A model generated the notes under the pieces. It was not told the origin of the DNA. It ran no database searches and saw only the letters and a program-made list of their open reading frames with translations. DNA of 64,000 nt from Salvia splendens (lineage: Eukaryota; Streptophyta; Magnoliopsida; Lamiales; Lamiaceae): assembly GCF_004379255.2 (NCBI RefSeq), contig NC_056047.1:33389855-33453854 (forward strand), read 5' to 3'. Positions within the stretch are counted from its first letter, which is position 1; each line of letters opens with the position of its first letter. Of the stretch, positions 33,836-46,584 are shown in pieces. A program made the position numbers and the translations under genes.

Positions 33836-36344
33836 TGTCACGACCGCACTTCCTAAGGATAGAAAGCACGGTGGATCGCGACTAATGGGGGAAAATAAGA
33901 AGCGGGGAAGAAGGGGGAAACAATGAAGGGGTACGATATGTAGATCAAAAGATGAACTTTATTACCAATTATAGTCTGAAATCACGAATCACAAAGTTCG
34001 TGGGAAACATAGTTCAACAGAATAGAGAAAACATGGGAGCTAAAAAAACTTGACGTAGCAGAAGCAATTGAGAGTTAGCTACTACTATGTATGAAGACAC
34101 AATAGTAACCAGAACGTTTATTGTATCCTGTCTTTGTCCAAATGCTCAACATCCTCCGCCTCCCGTCCTCGCTCAACCTGCACATTGGGAAAACATATGC
34201 AGGGACTGAGTACTTGATGCACTCAGTGAACTCATGCCTGAAATACATTTATCCATAAAGTTATGTCAAGCCATCATTGAGTGAAACTCGGGTTTTACTT
34301 TAAAAGGCCGAGAAACACTAAAATCATTCCTTAAAAAAGTGCATGCGCATGCAAACATCATCGTCATCCTCCATCATGTACCATATCTGAACCATCATGT
34401 GAAACGAGAATGTGACCACAAACTCGATCACTGAACCGACCAACCACAAAGGACGGCTCACAATCCCCATCAGTGCACTAGTCCGAGTAGGGACTCACTC
34501 CCTAGTCAGAGCCGAATTCGTTAACCATCAAAGTCTAGTAGGACATTATCCTAGTAGACAATCCGATAGGCAATTCAAAACAAAAAATATGGTATGACAT
34601 AACATTTAAACCACCCTTATCTCACCATTTACATATCATTGCAAATAAAGGAGTTTAAGTAATAAAGCCCACCTCAAAAGCTTAGAGTTTTCCTTAGTAG
34701 CTTCTCGTTCCGACCTTAGCGGCTGTGCGAACCACTTTTTCGGAGAAAATACATAAAGTTCACATCAAATCTCGGTAACGAAGACATCTAGAATGCATGC
34801 ACTCTAATTAAAATCTTTTAATTTGTTTTCTCGGTTTTTGTGCATTTTCGATTATTCGGCTGCCGTCCAAGGCGTCGCGTGCGACGCCAGTCGGCCCGTT
34901 ACGCTCGGTCTTTTCTCTGTTGGCTCATCGTATTTTCCATGTCGTCGAAATTACTTCCCAAAAATTATTTAAGCTCATACATTAATCATCGAAATTATTT
35001 CCCTTCGAAAATTATATTTATTTCGGACTTGGGATTATCCTGAAAATTAATTAAATAATTTCCCACAAAATAAATTATCAGCCCAAAACTTATTAAATTC
35101 CAGCCCATCCTTATTCCTCAAATTTTACTTTAGAGTCCAAAACAAATAAAAGATTGAGCCCAAAAGAATGGCCCAACCAAAAAAAACAAAACCAACCCAT
35201 ATACTATCTTCCACCCCATCGGTCTACTTCTCTCTCTCTACCTTTCTTCTTATCTCCTCTTTTCTTAAAACCGCCGCCCACATAGTTCAACAAATTTGAG
35301 AACCTCCGCCGTTCTCCCTCCTCTGCTCCACGCCGGTGGCCGTCGGAGAACATGGTCGCCGGGTTGCTGCTGTCCCGCTCTCACTGCTGGGTCGCCGCGT
35401 CGCCGCTGCTGCTGCCCCGGAAAAGGGAAACCGCTGCTGCCTGCCGGCGCCTCTCCGCCGCTGGGTCAGGCCACTTCTCGCCGGTGTCCGCCACTGGAGA
35501 CGTCGGGGCGCGGCTGTCTGCCGCTGCCCTCCTCCGCCGGCAGCTTCCCCTTCCCCGGTAACACTCCGAACTACCCCGATTCCACCCGCAAGTTACGTTT
35601 TCAACAGAAAGTTAAGTTCTTTCGGGCTTTCGATTACTTACGGCGAAAGTTCGATTGGTTTCAATTGTTGATTGTTAATTTGTTTGAATTGATTATGGAA
35701 GTGGATGTGTGAAGATCATATATGCATAGCTACTATTTAATCATGCTTTGGGATAGGAAATGATTATACCTCCAAAAAGTTGAGCTTGGTTGTGGTTGAA
35801 ACAAAGTGGAAGCAACTTCTTCTTCTCCCCTTTTCTCTCGGCTCTCTCTCTCGCTATCTCTCCCTCTCACTCTTTTTTTTTTCTTTTGTGTGGTGTAATG
35901 TGAGGAAGAGGTTGAAGGGCTAAAGTAATGCTTTGTGTGGCTCTTGGATGGAAGAAATGATGGTGGAAGAGGGAAGGTGGAAGAGTGGAAATTGGAGGGT
36001 CCCTTGGTTGAGGAACCGTCGATCAAGAGGGAAGGAAGAAGGAGAAGGAAGTTCTTGGGCTTGCTCCCAATTGCTTGGAGAGATTTGAGCTCCAAATTAA
36101 TTAAATGGTGCTGGGCTCAATTTGTTGCAAGCCCATGTTTGTATAATTATTTATTTGTTAGACTTTTTGATTGTTATGGCCCAAAGCCATTTTGTAAAAA
36201 AAACACATTGGACTTTTTCTTTATTTTATTTGGATCGGCCCCAAGTTCTTATTTTTGTTCGTTTCCTTTCGTTTTGACAATTTATTATTCGGCTCGTCGT
36301 AACTTGGTGTTGTTCCAAGTACTATATAAATTACGGGTGTTACA
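33836..36344 (-). repeat. Array LTR 2
   Basis: 2,509 bp, same ends as LTR 1. Groups with LTR 1 in the GC-rich island (GGGGCGCGGCTGTCTGCC) and has private changes such as GGTGGCCGTCGGAGAACATG. Confidence 0.9.
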
Positions 36345-36355
36345 TTCTATCCACC

Positions 36356-36575
36356 TTAACAGAAATTTCGTCCCGAAATTTGCTCGTCTCTAACGAACAT
36401 CTCCGAGTACTTCTCTTTCATTTTATCCTCGAGTTCCCATGTAATCTCCTCATAACCAACATTGTTATTGCTCGGGCAATCTTTGGCAAAGTGTCCAACT
36501 CCACCACAATTGTAGCACATACTAGTCCCAATTCTGCATTCACCCAAATGATTCTTTCTTTTACAGTTACCATCT
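36356..36575 (-). pseudogene. Array internal domain 2: gag zinc-knuckle fragment
   Basis: Second copy of the 33131-33350 fragment. The knuckle reads CYNCGGVGHFAKDC, still with all four metal ligands; flanking variants include NVGYEEITWELEDK. Confidence 0.8.
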
Positions 36576-37060
36576 AAGGATAGATGTTTCGTGCGTTATT
36601 TTCGTTCGAGCATTTCGCCCTGGTATGAAGAAACGTAGTAACTTGCAGTCTCGTCAATCTTTCGAACTAGAACAAGTCGTGCTTTACAGGGTCACCATTG
36701 TCTCGTCATCTCATCACCACTTGGAATTCGCTCTTTTCTAAGCCTCATTCATTCCATCGATAAATATATTGCCTTAAAAGAAAGCATAATTCGCGCGTAT
36801 ACAATTAGCCTACATTTAAGTCCTTTGAAATCTACATCTCATAATATTATCAATCATACTCCATTCATTATCAAGTCCGACATCACTTGCATAAACATTT
36901 CTCATTTCAAAACATTTTACCTTCTCTTTTGTTGAGCGCGGCGAGATGGAATGTTGAGCCTTCAATGAATACTCTTTTAGTCTAACGAAACGAGTCTAGA
37001 CTAGATTGAATAAAAGACTCTCGGTCCAAAGCGGAAAGAAAAATTGCTCTGATACCATTC

Positions 37061-39566
37061 TGTCACGACCGCACTTCCTAAGGATAGAAAGCACGGTGGA
37101 TTGCGACTAATGGGGGAAAATAAGAAGCGGGGAAGAAGGGAAAACAATGAAGGGGTACGATATGTAGATCAAAAGATGAACTTTATTACCAATTATAGTC
37201 TGAAATCACGAATCACAAAGTTCGTGGGAAACATAGTTCAACAGAATAAAGAAAACATGGGAGCTAAAAAAACTTGACGTAGCAGAAGCAATCGAGAGTT
37301 AGCTACTAATATGTATGAAGACACAATAGTAACCGGAACATTTATTGAATCCTGTCTTTGTCCAAATGCTCAACATCCTCTGCCTCCCGTCCTCGCTCAA
37401 CCTGCACATAGGGAAAACATATGCAGGGGCTGAGTACTTGATGCACTCGGTGAACTCATGCCCAAAATACATTTATCCATAAAGTTATGTCAAGCCATCA
37501 TTGAGTGAAACTCGGGTTTTACTTTAAAAGGCCGAGAAACACTAAAATCATTCCTTAAAAAGGTGCATGCGCATGCAAACATCTTCGTCATCCTCCATCA
37601 TGTACCATATCTGAACCATCATGTGAAACGAGAATGTGGCCACAAACTCGATCACTGAACCGGCCGACCACAAAGGACGGCTCACGATCCCCATCAGTGC
37701 ACTAGTCCGAGTAGGGACTCACTCCCTAGTCAGACCCGAATTCGTTAACCATCAAAGTCTAGTAGGACATTATCCTAGTAGACAATCAAATAGGCAATTC
37801 AAAACATAAAATACGGCATGACATAACATTTAAACCACCCTTATCTCACCATTTACATATCATTGCAAATAAAGGAGTTTAAGTAATAAAGCCCACCTCA
37901 AAAACTTAGAGTTTTCCTTAGTAGCTTCTCGTTCCGACCTTAGCGGCTGTGCGAACCACCTTTTCGGAGAAAATACATAAAGTTCACATCAAATCTCGGT
38001 AACGAAGACATCTAGAATGCATGCACTCTAATTAAAATCTTTTAATTCATTTTCTCGGTTTTCGTGCATTTTCGATTATTCGGCGGCCGCCCAAGGCGTC
38101 GCGTGCGACGCCGGTCGGCCGCTTACGCTCGGTCTTTTCTCTGTTGGCTCCTCGTATTTTCCATGTCGTCGAAATTACTTCCCAAAAATTATTTAAGCTC
38201 ATACATTAATCATCGAAATTATTTCCCTTCGAAAATTATATTTATTTCGGACTTGGGATTATCCTGAAAATTAATTAAATAATTTCCCACAAAATAAATT
38301 ATCAGCCCAAAACTTATTAAATTCCAGCCCATCCTTATTCCTCAAATTTTACTTTAGAGTCCAAAACATATAAAAGATTGAGCCCAAAAGAATGGCCCAA
38401 CCAAAAAAAAAAACAAAACCAACCCATATACTCTCTTCCACCCCCATCGGTCTACTTCTCTCTCTATACCTCTCTTCTTCTCTCCTCTTTTCTTAAAACC
38501 GCCGCTCACATAGTTCAACAAATTTGAGAACCGCCGCCGTTCTCCCTCCTCTGCTCCACGCCGGTGACCGCCGGAGCACATGGTCGCCGGGTTGCTGCTG
38601 TCCCGCTGTCACTGCTGGGTCGCCGCAGCTGCTGCCCCGGAAAAGGGAAACCGCTGCTGCCTGCCGGCGCCTCTCCGCCGCTGGGTCAGGCCGCTTCTCG
38701 CCGGTGTCCGCCACTGGAGACGTCGGAGCGCGGCTGTCCGCCGCTGCCCGCCGCCGCCGGCAGCTTCCCCTTCTCCGGTAACACTTCGAACTATCCCGAT
38801 TCAACCCGCAAGTTACGTTTTCAACAGAAAGTTAAGTTCTTTCAGGCTTTCGATTACTTACGGCGAAAGTTCGATTGGTTTCAATTGTTGATTGTTAATT
38901 TGTTTGAATTGATTATGGAAGTGGATGTGTGAAGATCATATATGCATAGCTACTATTTAATCATGCTTTGGGATAGGAAATGATTATACCTCCAAAAAGT
39001 TGAGCTTGGTTGTGGTTGAAACAAAGTGGAAGCAACTTCTTCTTCTCCCCTTTTCTCTCGGCTCTCTCTCTCGCTATCTCTCCCTCTCACTCTCTTTTTT
39101 TTTTCTTTTGTGTGGTGTAATGTGAGGAAGAGGTTGAAGGGCTAAAGTAATGCTTTGTGTGGCTCTTGGATGGAAGAATTTATGGTGGAAGAGGGAAGGT
39201 GGAAGAGTGGAAATTGGAGGGTCCCTTGGTTGAGGAACCGTCGATCAAGAGGGAAGGAAGAAGGAGAAGGAAGTTCTTGGGCTTGCTCCCAATTGCTTGG
39301 AGAGATTTGAGCTCCAAATTAATTAAATGGTGCTGGGCTCAATTTGTTGCAAGCCCATGTTTGTATAATTATTTATTTGTTAGACTTTTTGATTGTTATG
39401 GCCCAAAGCCATTTTGTAAAAAAAACACATTGGACTTTTTCTTTATTTTATTTGGATCGGCCCCAAGTTCTTATTTTTGTTCGTTTCCTTTCGTTTAGAC
39501 AATTTATTATTCGGCTCGTCGTAACTTGGTGTTGTTCCAAGTACTATATAAATTACGGGTGTTACA
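37061..39566 (-). repeat. Array LTR 3
   Basis: 2,506 bp. Shares with LTR 4 an 8-nt deletion in the GC-rich island and the variants GGAGCGCGGCTGTCCGCC and CACTTCGAACTATCCCG. Groups with LTR 4. Confidence 0.9.
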
Positions 39567-39577
39567 TTCTATCCACC

Positions 39578-39797
39578 TTAACAGAAATTTCGTCCCGAAA
39601 TTTGCTCGTCTCTAACGAACATCTCCGAGTACTTCTCTTTCATTTTATCCTCGAGTTCCCATGTAGTCTCCTCATAACCAACATTGTTGTTGCTCGGGCA
39701 ATCTTTGGCAAAGTGTCCAACTCCACCACATTTGTAGCACATACTAGTCCCAATTCTGCATTCACCCAAATGATTCTTTCTTTTATAGTTATCATCT
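39578..39797 (-). pseudogene. Array internal domain 3: gag zinc-knuckle fragment
   Basis: Third copy, with knuckle CYKCGGVGHFAKDC. It shares FVRDEQISGRNFC with copy 2, whereas copy 1 has FVREEQISGRNFC. Confidence 0.8.
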
Positions 39798-40282
39798 AAG
39801 GATAGATGTTTCGTGCGTTATTTTCGTTCGAGCATTTCGCCCTGGTATGAAGAAACGTAGTAACTTGCAGTCTCGTCAATCTTTCGAACTAGAACAAGTC
39901 GTGCTTCACAGGGTCACCATTGTCTCGTCATCTCATCACCACTTGGAATTCGCTCTTTTCTAAGCCTCATTCATTCCATCGATAAATATATTGCCTTAAA
40001 AGAAAGCATAATCCGCGCGTATACAATTAGCCTACATTTAAGTCCTTTGAAATCTACATCTCATAATATTATCAATCATACTCCATTCATTATCAAGTCC
40101 GACATCACTTGCATAAACATTTCTCATTTCAAAACATTTTACCTTCTCTTTTGTTGAGCGCGGCGAGATGGAATGTTGAGCCTTCAATGAATACTCTTTT
40201 AGTCTAACGAAACGAGTCTAGACTAGATTGAATAAAAGACTCTCGGTCCAAAGCGGAAAGAAAAATTGCTCTGATACCATTC

Positions 40283-42787
40283 TGTCACGACCGCACTTCC
40301 TAAGGATAGAAAGCACGGTGGATTGCGACTAATGGGGGAAAATAAGAAGCGGGGAAGAAGGGGAAACAATGAAGGGGTACGATATGTAGATCAAAAGATG
40401 AACTTTATTACTAATTATAGTCTGAAATCACGAATCACAAAGTTCGTGGGAAACATAGTTCAACAGAATAAAGAAAACATGGGAGCTAAAAAAACTTGAC
40501 GTAGCAGAAGCAATCGAGAGTTAGCTACTAATATGTATGAAGACACAATAGTAACTGGAACGTTTATTGAATCCTGTCTTTGTCCAAATGCTCAACATCC
40601 TCTGCCTCCCGTCCTCGCTCAACCTGCACATAGGGAAAACATATGCAGGGGCTGAGTACTTGATGCACTCAGTGAACTCATGCCCGAAATACATTTATCC
40701 ATAAAGTTATGTCAAGCCATCATTGAGTGAAACTCGGGTTTTACTTTAAAAGGCCGAGAAACACTAAAATCATTCCTTAAAAAGGTGCATGCGCATGCAA
40801 ACATCTTCGTCATCCTCCATCATGTACCATATCTGAACCATCATGTGAAACGAGAATGTGGCCACAAACTCGATCACTGAACCGGCCGACCACAAAGGAC
40901 GGCTCACGATCCCCATCAGTGCACTAGTCCGAGTAGGGACTCACTCCCTAGTCAGACCCGAATTCGTTAACCATCAAAGTCTAGTAGGACATTATCCTAG
41001 TAGACAATCAGATAGACAATTCAAAACATAAAATACGGCATGACATAACATTTAAACCACCCTTATCTCACCATTTACATATCATTGCAAATAAAGGAGT
41101 TTAAGTAATAAAGCCCAGCTCAAAAGCTTAGAGTTTTCCTTAGTAGCTTCTCGTTCCGACCTTAGCGGCTGTGCGAACCACCTTTTCGGAGAAAATACAT
41201 AAAGTTCACATCAAATCTCGGTAACGAAGACATCTAGAATGCATGCACTCTAATTAAAATCTTTTAATTCATTTTCTCGGTTTTCGTGCATTTTCGATTA
41301 TTCGGCGGCCGCCCAAGGCGTCGCGTGCGACGCCGGTCGGCCGCTTACGCTCGGTCTTTTCTCTGTTGGCTCCTCGTATTTTCCATGTCGTCGAAATTAC
41401 TTCCCAAAAATTATTTAAGCTCATACATTAATCATCGAAATTATTTCCCTTCGAAAATTATATTTATTTCGGACTTGGGATTATCCTGAAAATTAATTAA
41501 ATAATTTCCCACAAAATAAATTATCAGCCCAAAACTTATTAAATTCTAGCCCATCCTTATTCCTCAAATTTTACTTTAGAGTCCAAAACAAATAAAAGAT
41601 TGAGCCCAACAGAATGGCCCAACCAAAAAAAAAAACAAAACCAACCCATATACTCTCTTCCACCCCCATCGGTCTACTTCTCTCTCTATACCTCTCTTCT
41701 TCTCTCCTCTTTTCTTAAAACCGCCGCTCACATAGTTCAACAAATTTGAGAACCTCCGCCGTTCTCCCTCCTCTGCTCCACGCCGGTGACCGCCGGAGCA
41801 CATGGTCGCCAGGTTGCTGCTGTCCCGCTGTCACTGCTGGATCGCCGCTGCTGCTGCCCCGGAAAAGGGAAACCGCTGCTGCCTGCCGGCGCCTCTCCGC
41901 CGCTGGGTCAGGCCGCTTCTCGCCGGTGTCCGCCACTGGAGACGTCGGAGCGCGGCTGTCCGCCGCTGCCCGCCGCCGCCGGCAGCTTCCCCTTCTCCGG
42001 TAACACTTCGAACTATCCCGATTCAACCCGCAAGTTACGTTTTCAACAGAAAGTTAAGTCCTTTCGGGCTTTCGATTACTTACGGCGAAAGTTCGATTGG
42101 TTTCAATTGTTGATTGTTAATTTGTTTGAATTGATTATGGAAGTGTATGTGTGAAGATCATATATGCATAGCTACTACTTAATCATGCTTTGGGATAGGT
42201 AAGGATTATACCTCCAAAAAGTTGAGCTCGGTTGTGGTTGAAACAAAGTGGAAGCAACTTCTTCTTCTCCCCTTTTCTCTCGGCTCTCTCTCTCTCGCTA
42301 TCTCTCCCTCTCACTCTTTTTTTTTTCTTTTGTGTGGTGTAATGTAAGGAAGAGGTTGAAGGGCTAAAGTAATGCTTTGTGTGGCTCTTGGATGGAAGAA
42401 TTGATGGTGGAAGAGGGAAGGTGGAAGAGTGGAAATTGGAGGGTCCCTTGGTTGAGGAACCGTCGATCAAGAGGGAAAGAAGAAGGAGAAGGAAGTTCTT
42501 GGGCTTGCTCCCAATTGCTTGGAGAGATTTGAGCTCCAAATTAATTAAATGGTGTTGGGCTCAATTTGTTGCAAGCATATGTTTGTATAATTATTTATTT
42601 GTTAGACTTTTTGTTTGTTATGGGCCAAAGCCATTTTGTAAAAAAAAACACATTGGACTTTCTTTATTTTATTTGGATCGGCCCCAAGTTCTTATTTTTG
42701 TTCGTTTCCTTTCGTTTAGACAATTTATTATTCGGCTCGTCGTAACTTGGTGTTGTTCCAAGTACTATAAAAAGTACGGGTGTTACA
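40283..42787 (-). repeat. Array LTR 4 (outer 5' LTR)
   Basis: 2,505 bp. On the minus strand it is the first LTR and is followed by a primer-binding site at the int 3 boundary. Shares the 8-nt deletion with LTR 3. Confidence 0.9.
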
Positions 42788-43104
42788 CGGGTGCAGTGGG
42801 TGTTGAGCAAGACCGTTGAAGAAATTTAAGTGTGTAGAATGTGTCATGTCTTCACACGTGGCATATTCCTTCTCTCAAATGCTTCCGCTAAGTAGTTGTC
42901 CTTCTTTTCAGTTCTTGTATCGCTGAGATAATATTCATTTTTGAGTTGTTGATTGTTGAGATACTCTGATTTTATTCGAGCTATTCCCATTTGTTTCAAG
43001 CTATGGTCAATTTGTGTTGTTTTCCCCTTTCTTCCCCGCTTCTTTAATCCTCCCCTAGTCGCGATCAACCGTGTTTTCTATCCTTGGAAAATGCAGGTGT
43101 GACA
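42788..43104 (+). repeat. Element A left LTR, last part
   Basis: Starts with the second copy of the array's target duplication CGGGT (42788-42792) and resumes the LTR as GCAGTGGGTGTTGAGCAAG. The uninterrupted version of this junction is seen in the right LTR at about 46268-46290. Ends GTGTGACA, followed by the primer-binding site. Confidence 0.85.
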
Positions 43105-44428
43105 AAGTGATATCAGAGCAATTTTTCTTTCCACTCTGGACCCGAGAGTCTTTTTCTGTCTTAGTCTAGACTCGTTTGGCTAGACTAAAATAATAATGAT
43201 AATGATAATTATGCATTGAAGGCTCAACATCCCAACTCGTCATACTCAACCAAGAAAAAGGTAACATGTTTTTTTGAATGTTTTTATGAGAAAGTCTTGG
43301 AGAAAGGAAAATGAGAGAATTTTTTTAGAATGAAAGAGGAGAAAATTTTGATGAGAACGAGGAAGTAAAATTTTTCCGTGAGGGATTGGTTTCAAATTGA
43401 GAATAGTATTTTCTGATGTTTGAGAAAAGAGCAAGTTTTGAAGAGAAATTATGAGTTTGATTTCGAGTTGGAGTTTTAAAGTGAGAAAGATAGTTCAAAA
43501 GTTTTAAGATAAGTGAGAGTTTTATGAAGATGCTTTGTTTAGAGTCAAAACCTTTTAAAGTTTGAAAGTAAAGACTTTTGACTTTTGAAGAAAATGTGTG
43601 AGTTATGAGAAATTGTGACATAAGATATGAGATATATATGTGTTTTGCGAGAAGATGAAAATCTATGGTGATAGAAAGATGTATGTCTTGCAATGGGATG
43701 ACTTGTCTTTTATGAAAAGATTTGATCAATGGAAAATGCTGTGTTTATGAATTGTTTGAAAAATTTTTAGTTTCGAGAAAAATAGTTTTAACGTTTTTGT
43801 TTGGAAAATTGAGCTATGGAAGTGTGATGTTATTTATGTTATGAGGTGCAAAGTATAATGCTTTATTCTATGGAGTGTTTTATACGAATGATGAAAGTTG
43901 ATGTGAAAGTACGTTTTAGTTTTGAGTCAAAACTTTTACTTTAAAAGTGAGATGTGGAAATTTTGAGGAAAGTGTGAAAGTGTAAAGAAAGCTTTTGTGT
44001 CAAAATTTTATGAATGTAAATGTGAAGTGCGAAAGTGTTTTGCTGTGGGATGTGAAAAATGTTGTGTGTTTATCTTGAGGAATGAATGACGTTAAATGTG
44101 ATAGATGTTGATCTAGGAGATGATGAAATGAGTTGTGAACTTAGAGTACTTAAAATATAAGCCTAGTTGACCGCGCGAATCGTAGTTTTAAGTTGAAATA
44201 ATCTATCACTTTCTCGAGTGACAAAAACGAACGAGAATCTGAAAGTTTGGGGTGAACCCCTAATTTGTCAAGGCACGACGAGGCAAGGAGATTGAGAGTG
44301 CGAATGGAGGCTGGTGGACCATGAAATTTTTTCTTGGAACTGCGTGAAACTTTGGAGCAAGCTAGGTGCGAACCATTCGAAGGACGTAAGCAAATTTCAG
44401 GAAGAAATTTTTGTTAAGGTGGATAGAT
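43105..44428 (+). other. Element A internal domain, non-coding
   Basis: Contains the primer-binding site at 43108-43119 and a leader (CTCTGGACCCGAGAGTC…) homologous to the start of the B internal domains. A long GA/AT-rich stretch (43260-44100) follows with no recognisable domain. The last part (about 44210-44428) resembles the pol end and 3' untranslated region of Tekay/Del elements. Its purine richness produces a fortuitous minus-strand frame at 43325-43729. Confidence 0.75.
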
Positions 44429-46584
44429 TGTAACACCCCGTTTAAAAAACAAAGAGAAAAAAAATCAATTATTTATTCCAAATTTGTAGTCATCTTCTTG
44501 GTCAAATATATTTCTCCAAACCCCATCACCAAATGATTTCCCCATATCTCCACTCCCTAAAATCTCCCCAACAAACCAAATCTCCACAGAATAATTTTAC
44601 TATTTCAAATCTACAATTTATATGGGAATATATATATATACCCAAACCATTCCACAAATTTTTACCTTTCCTCCAAATTCTGAGATAGCAAAAGGAAAAA
44701 TCGAGCAGCCGGTGAATCCAAATCCTCCCTGCAATCTCAATTTGTTCTCCTCATTCCAAAGGTATAAATCCCTTCCCTTTTGATCGTTGTTATACATACC
44801 ATACTTCACTCCCCACATAATTCAATCAACAAGTATCACCGATCAAACAAAACAATAACCACAATATGAAATCAATCTTCTAATCGAATAGATGGAAGCA
44901 AACTGAATTAGAGAATCAGACCTTAATCCATGAAATCAATTAGAAACTTACGTCGGGGCTGTTTCGGGGTTATGCAGGGCTGTTCGGGATGGTTTCGGGA
45001 TGTTTCGGGGTGGGTTCGGTGATGAACGATGGCTGCCCGAACACGTTCGGGGTAGTACAACAGTCAAGCGGTGACGGCGACGACGGTGTACAGCACGGCG
45101 AACTGCGCTGCGTCACCTGCTGCGGCCTGACCTTGCGACGGTGACCTTCGGCGAGGAGACTGCACAGCAGCAGCGACGGGCAGCGGCTGGCGACGGCTGT
45201 AGCGGCGGGGCGAACAGGCACGGTGACAGCAGCACAGTTCATTCCGACGAGCAGTGGCCGCCGGCGTGAGGGTCGACGCGACGGAGAAGGCTTTGAAAAT
45301 TGGGGAAATCTTTGTTTTTGTGTTGATTTGGGCCACTATTTATTTTGTTGGGCCCAAATTTTTATTTGGAGAAATAAGGTGGGCTATGAAAATAAATAAT
45401 CTTGGGCCAATAATTTAATTTTGGGAAGTTATTTAATTAATTTTGAAACTTTTCAAAGAACGAGGAATTTTATCTTAATTCCGAAATAAATATATTTTTT
45501 TTGGGGAAATGAAGTCGAAAATATAGTTATGCGCTTGTATAATTTTTGGGAATTTATTCCGACATCGTGGTGGAAATACGAGGAGCCAATGGAGGAACTT
45601 TGGGCGGCCGCCGAATAATTGAAAACCGAGAAACGAGATAAACGATTTTAATTAGGGTGCATGCATCTTATTTATTTACTTGATTCATTGTGTTGATTTA
45701 TGTGTTATTTAAATGCCAAAGGTGATTCCTTGCAAGCTATTTGAAAACAAAATGGCGGAAAGACGAGTTGAGGATTTAAGAATTTGAGGTGGGCTTTCTT
45801 TTTAAATAAGGGCAATGCCCTAAGTATATTTTTATGTGAAAATAATATGAATATTTGTCATGCCGTGTTTTATTTTATCTATGGAACATATCTGATGTGG
45901 CTTTTGCCATCAATGGATAATTGAATTCGGGTCTGTCTAGGGAGTGAGTCCCTACTCAGGCTAGTGTACACAGAGGGGATCGTGAGCCGTCTTTTGGGTC
46001 GGCCGGTCCAGTGACTTGGAATGTGGCCACATTCCTTGTCATCAATGGATCAGATATGGTAGACATCTATGGGAAAATGACTGCGCAGTCATGAGTTTTA
46101 CGATGGAAATGATTTTAGTGTCTTGGGCTATTTCTAATGTTAAAACCCCAAGGTCACTCAATGGTGGCATGATAAATACTTTTTATAAAATATTTTCGGC
46201 ATAAGTCCAATGAGTGCATCAAGTACTCAGCCCTGCATTTCTTTTTAAAAATGTGCAGGTTGAGCGTGACGGGTGCGGTGGGTGTTGAGCAAGACCGTTG
46301 AAGAAATTTAAGTGTGTAGAATGTGTCATGTCTTCACACGTGGCATATTCCTTCTCTCAAATGCTTCCGCTAAGTAGTTGTCCTTCTTTTCAGTTCTTGT
46401 ATCGCTGAGATAAAATTCATTTTTGAGTTTTTGATTGTTGAGATACTCTGATTTTATTCGAGCTATTCCCATTTGTTTCGAGCTATGGTCAATTTGTGTT
46501 GTTTTCCCCTTTCTTCCCGCTTCTTTAATCCTCCCCTAGTCGCGATCAACCGTGTTTTCTATCCTTGGAAAATGCGGGCGTGAC
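44429..46584 (+). repeat. Element A right LTR
   Basis: TGTAACACCCCGTTT…GGGCGTGAC. It is a near-identical copy of the left LTR but lacks ~70 bp, including the GA microsatellite, near 45300. The expected final A and the target duplication are missing: the sequence passes straight into Athila at GCCGGTAG. Confidence 0.85.

Larger units (their letters stand above)
30607..42787 (-). mobile_element. Element B: tandem array LTR-int-LTR-int-LTR-int-LTR
   Basis: Four LTRs, 30607-33119, 33836-36344, 37061-39566 and 40283-42787 (2,513, 2,509, 2,506 and 2,505 bp), alternate with three internal domains of exactly 716 bp each (33120-33835, 36345-37060, 39567-40282). All are antisense to A and Athila. The whole array has one pair of 5-bp duplications, CGGGT (30602-30606 and 42788-42792). 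Each internal domain holds an initiator-Met primer-binding site (TGGTATCAGAGC), a gag zinc-knuckle fragment and the polypurine region (TTAAGGTGGATAGAA). No protease, RT or integrase is present. Best explained by one insertion of a non-autonomous element followed by unequal recombination between LTRs. Confidence 0.92.
28672..46584 (+). mobile_element. Element A: non-autonomous Tekay/Del-like LTR retrotransposon inside Athila
   Basis: The left LTR starts TGTAACACCCCG at 28672 and ends GTGTGACA at 43104, interrupted by array B (30607-42787). The right LTR runs from 44429 to about 46584. The primer-binding site TGATATCAGAGC at 43108-43119 is a one-base variant of the initiator-Met type. The tract just before the right LTR is TTAAGGTGGATAGAT. 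The internal domain (43105-44428) is only 1.3 kb, AT- and GA-rich, with no retroviral domain, so this is a LARD-like non-autonomous element. Without insertion the LTRs are 2,247 and 2,156 bp; the right one lacks ~70 bp near 45300. No clean target duplication is left at the right junction. Confidence 0.85.

Noticed and set aside
35935..36393. 152-codon plus-strand ORF, with counterparts at 39157-39498, 39344-39799 and 42379-42819
   Set aside because: LTR and LTR/internal boundary sequence antisense to the element; the frame is not conserved between copies.
30607..42787. CRISPR-like or satellite interpretation of the 3.2-kb repeats
   Set aside because: Units are LTR plus internal domains with primer-binding sites and polypurine tracts, bounded by a retrotransposon target duplication.
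43325..43729. 134-codon minus-strand ORF in element A
   Set aside because: A by-product of GA-rich sequence (Ser/Phe/Leu/Lys-rich translation) within the non-coding internal domain; no domain.
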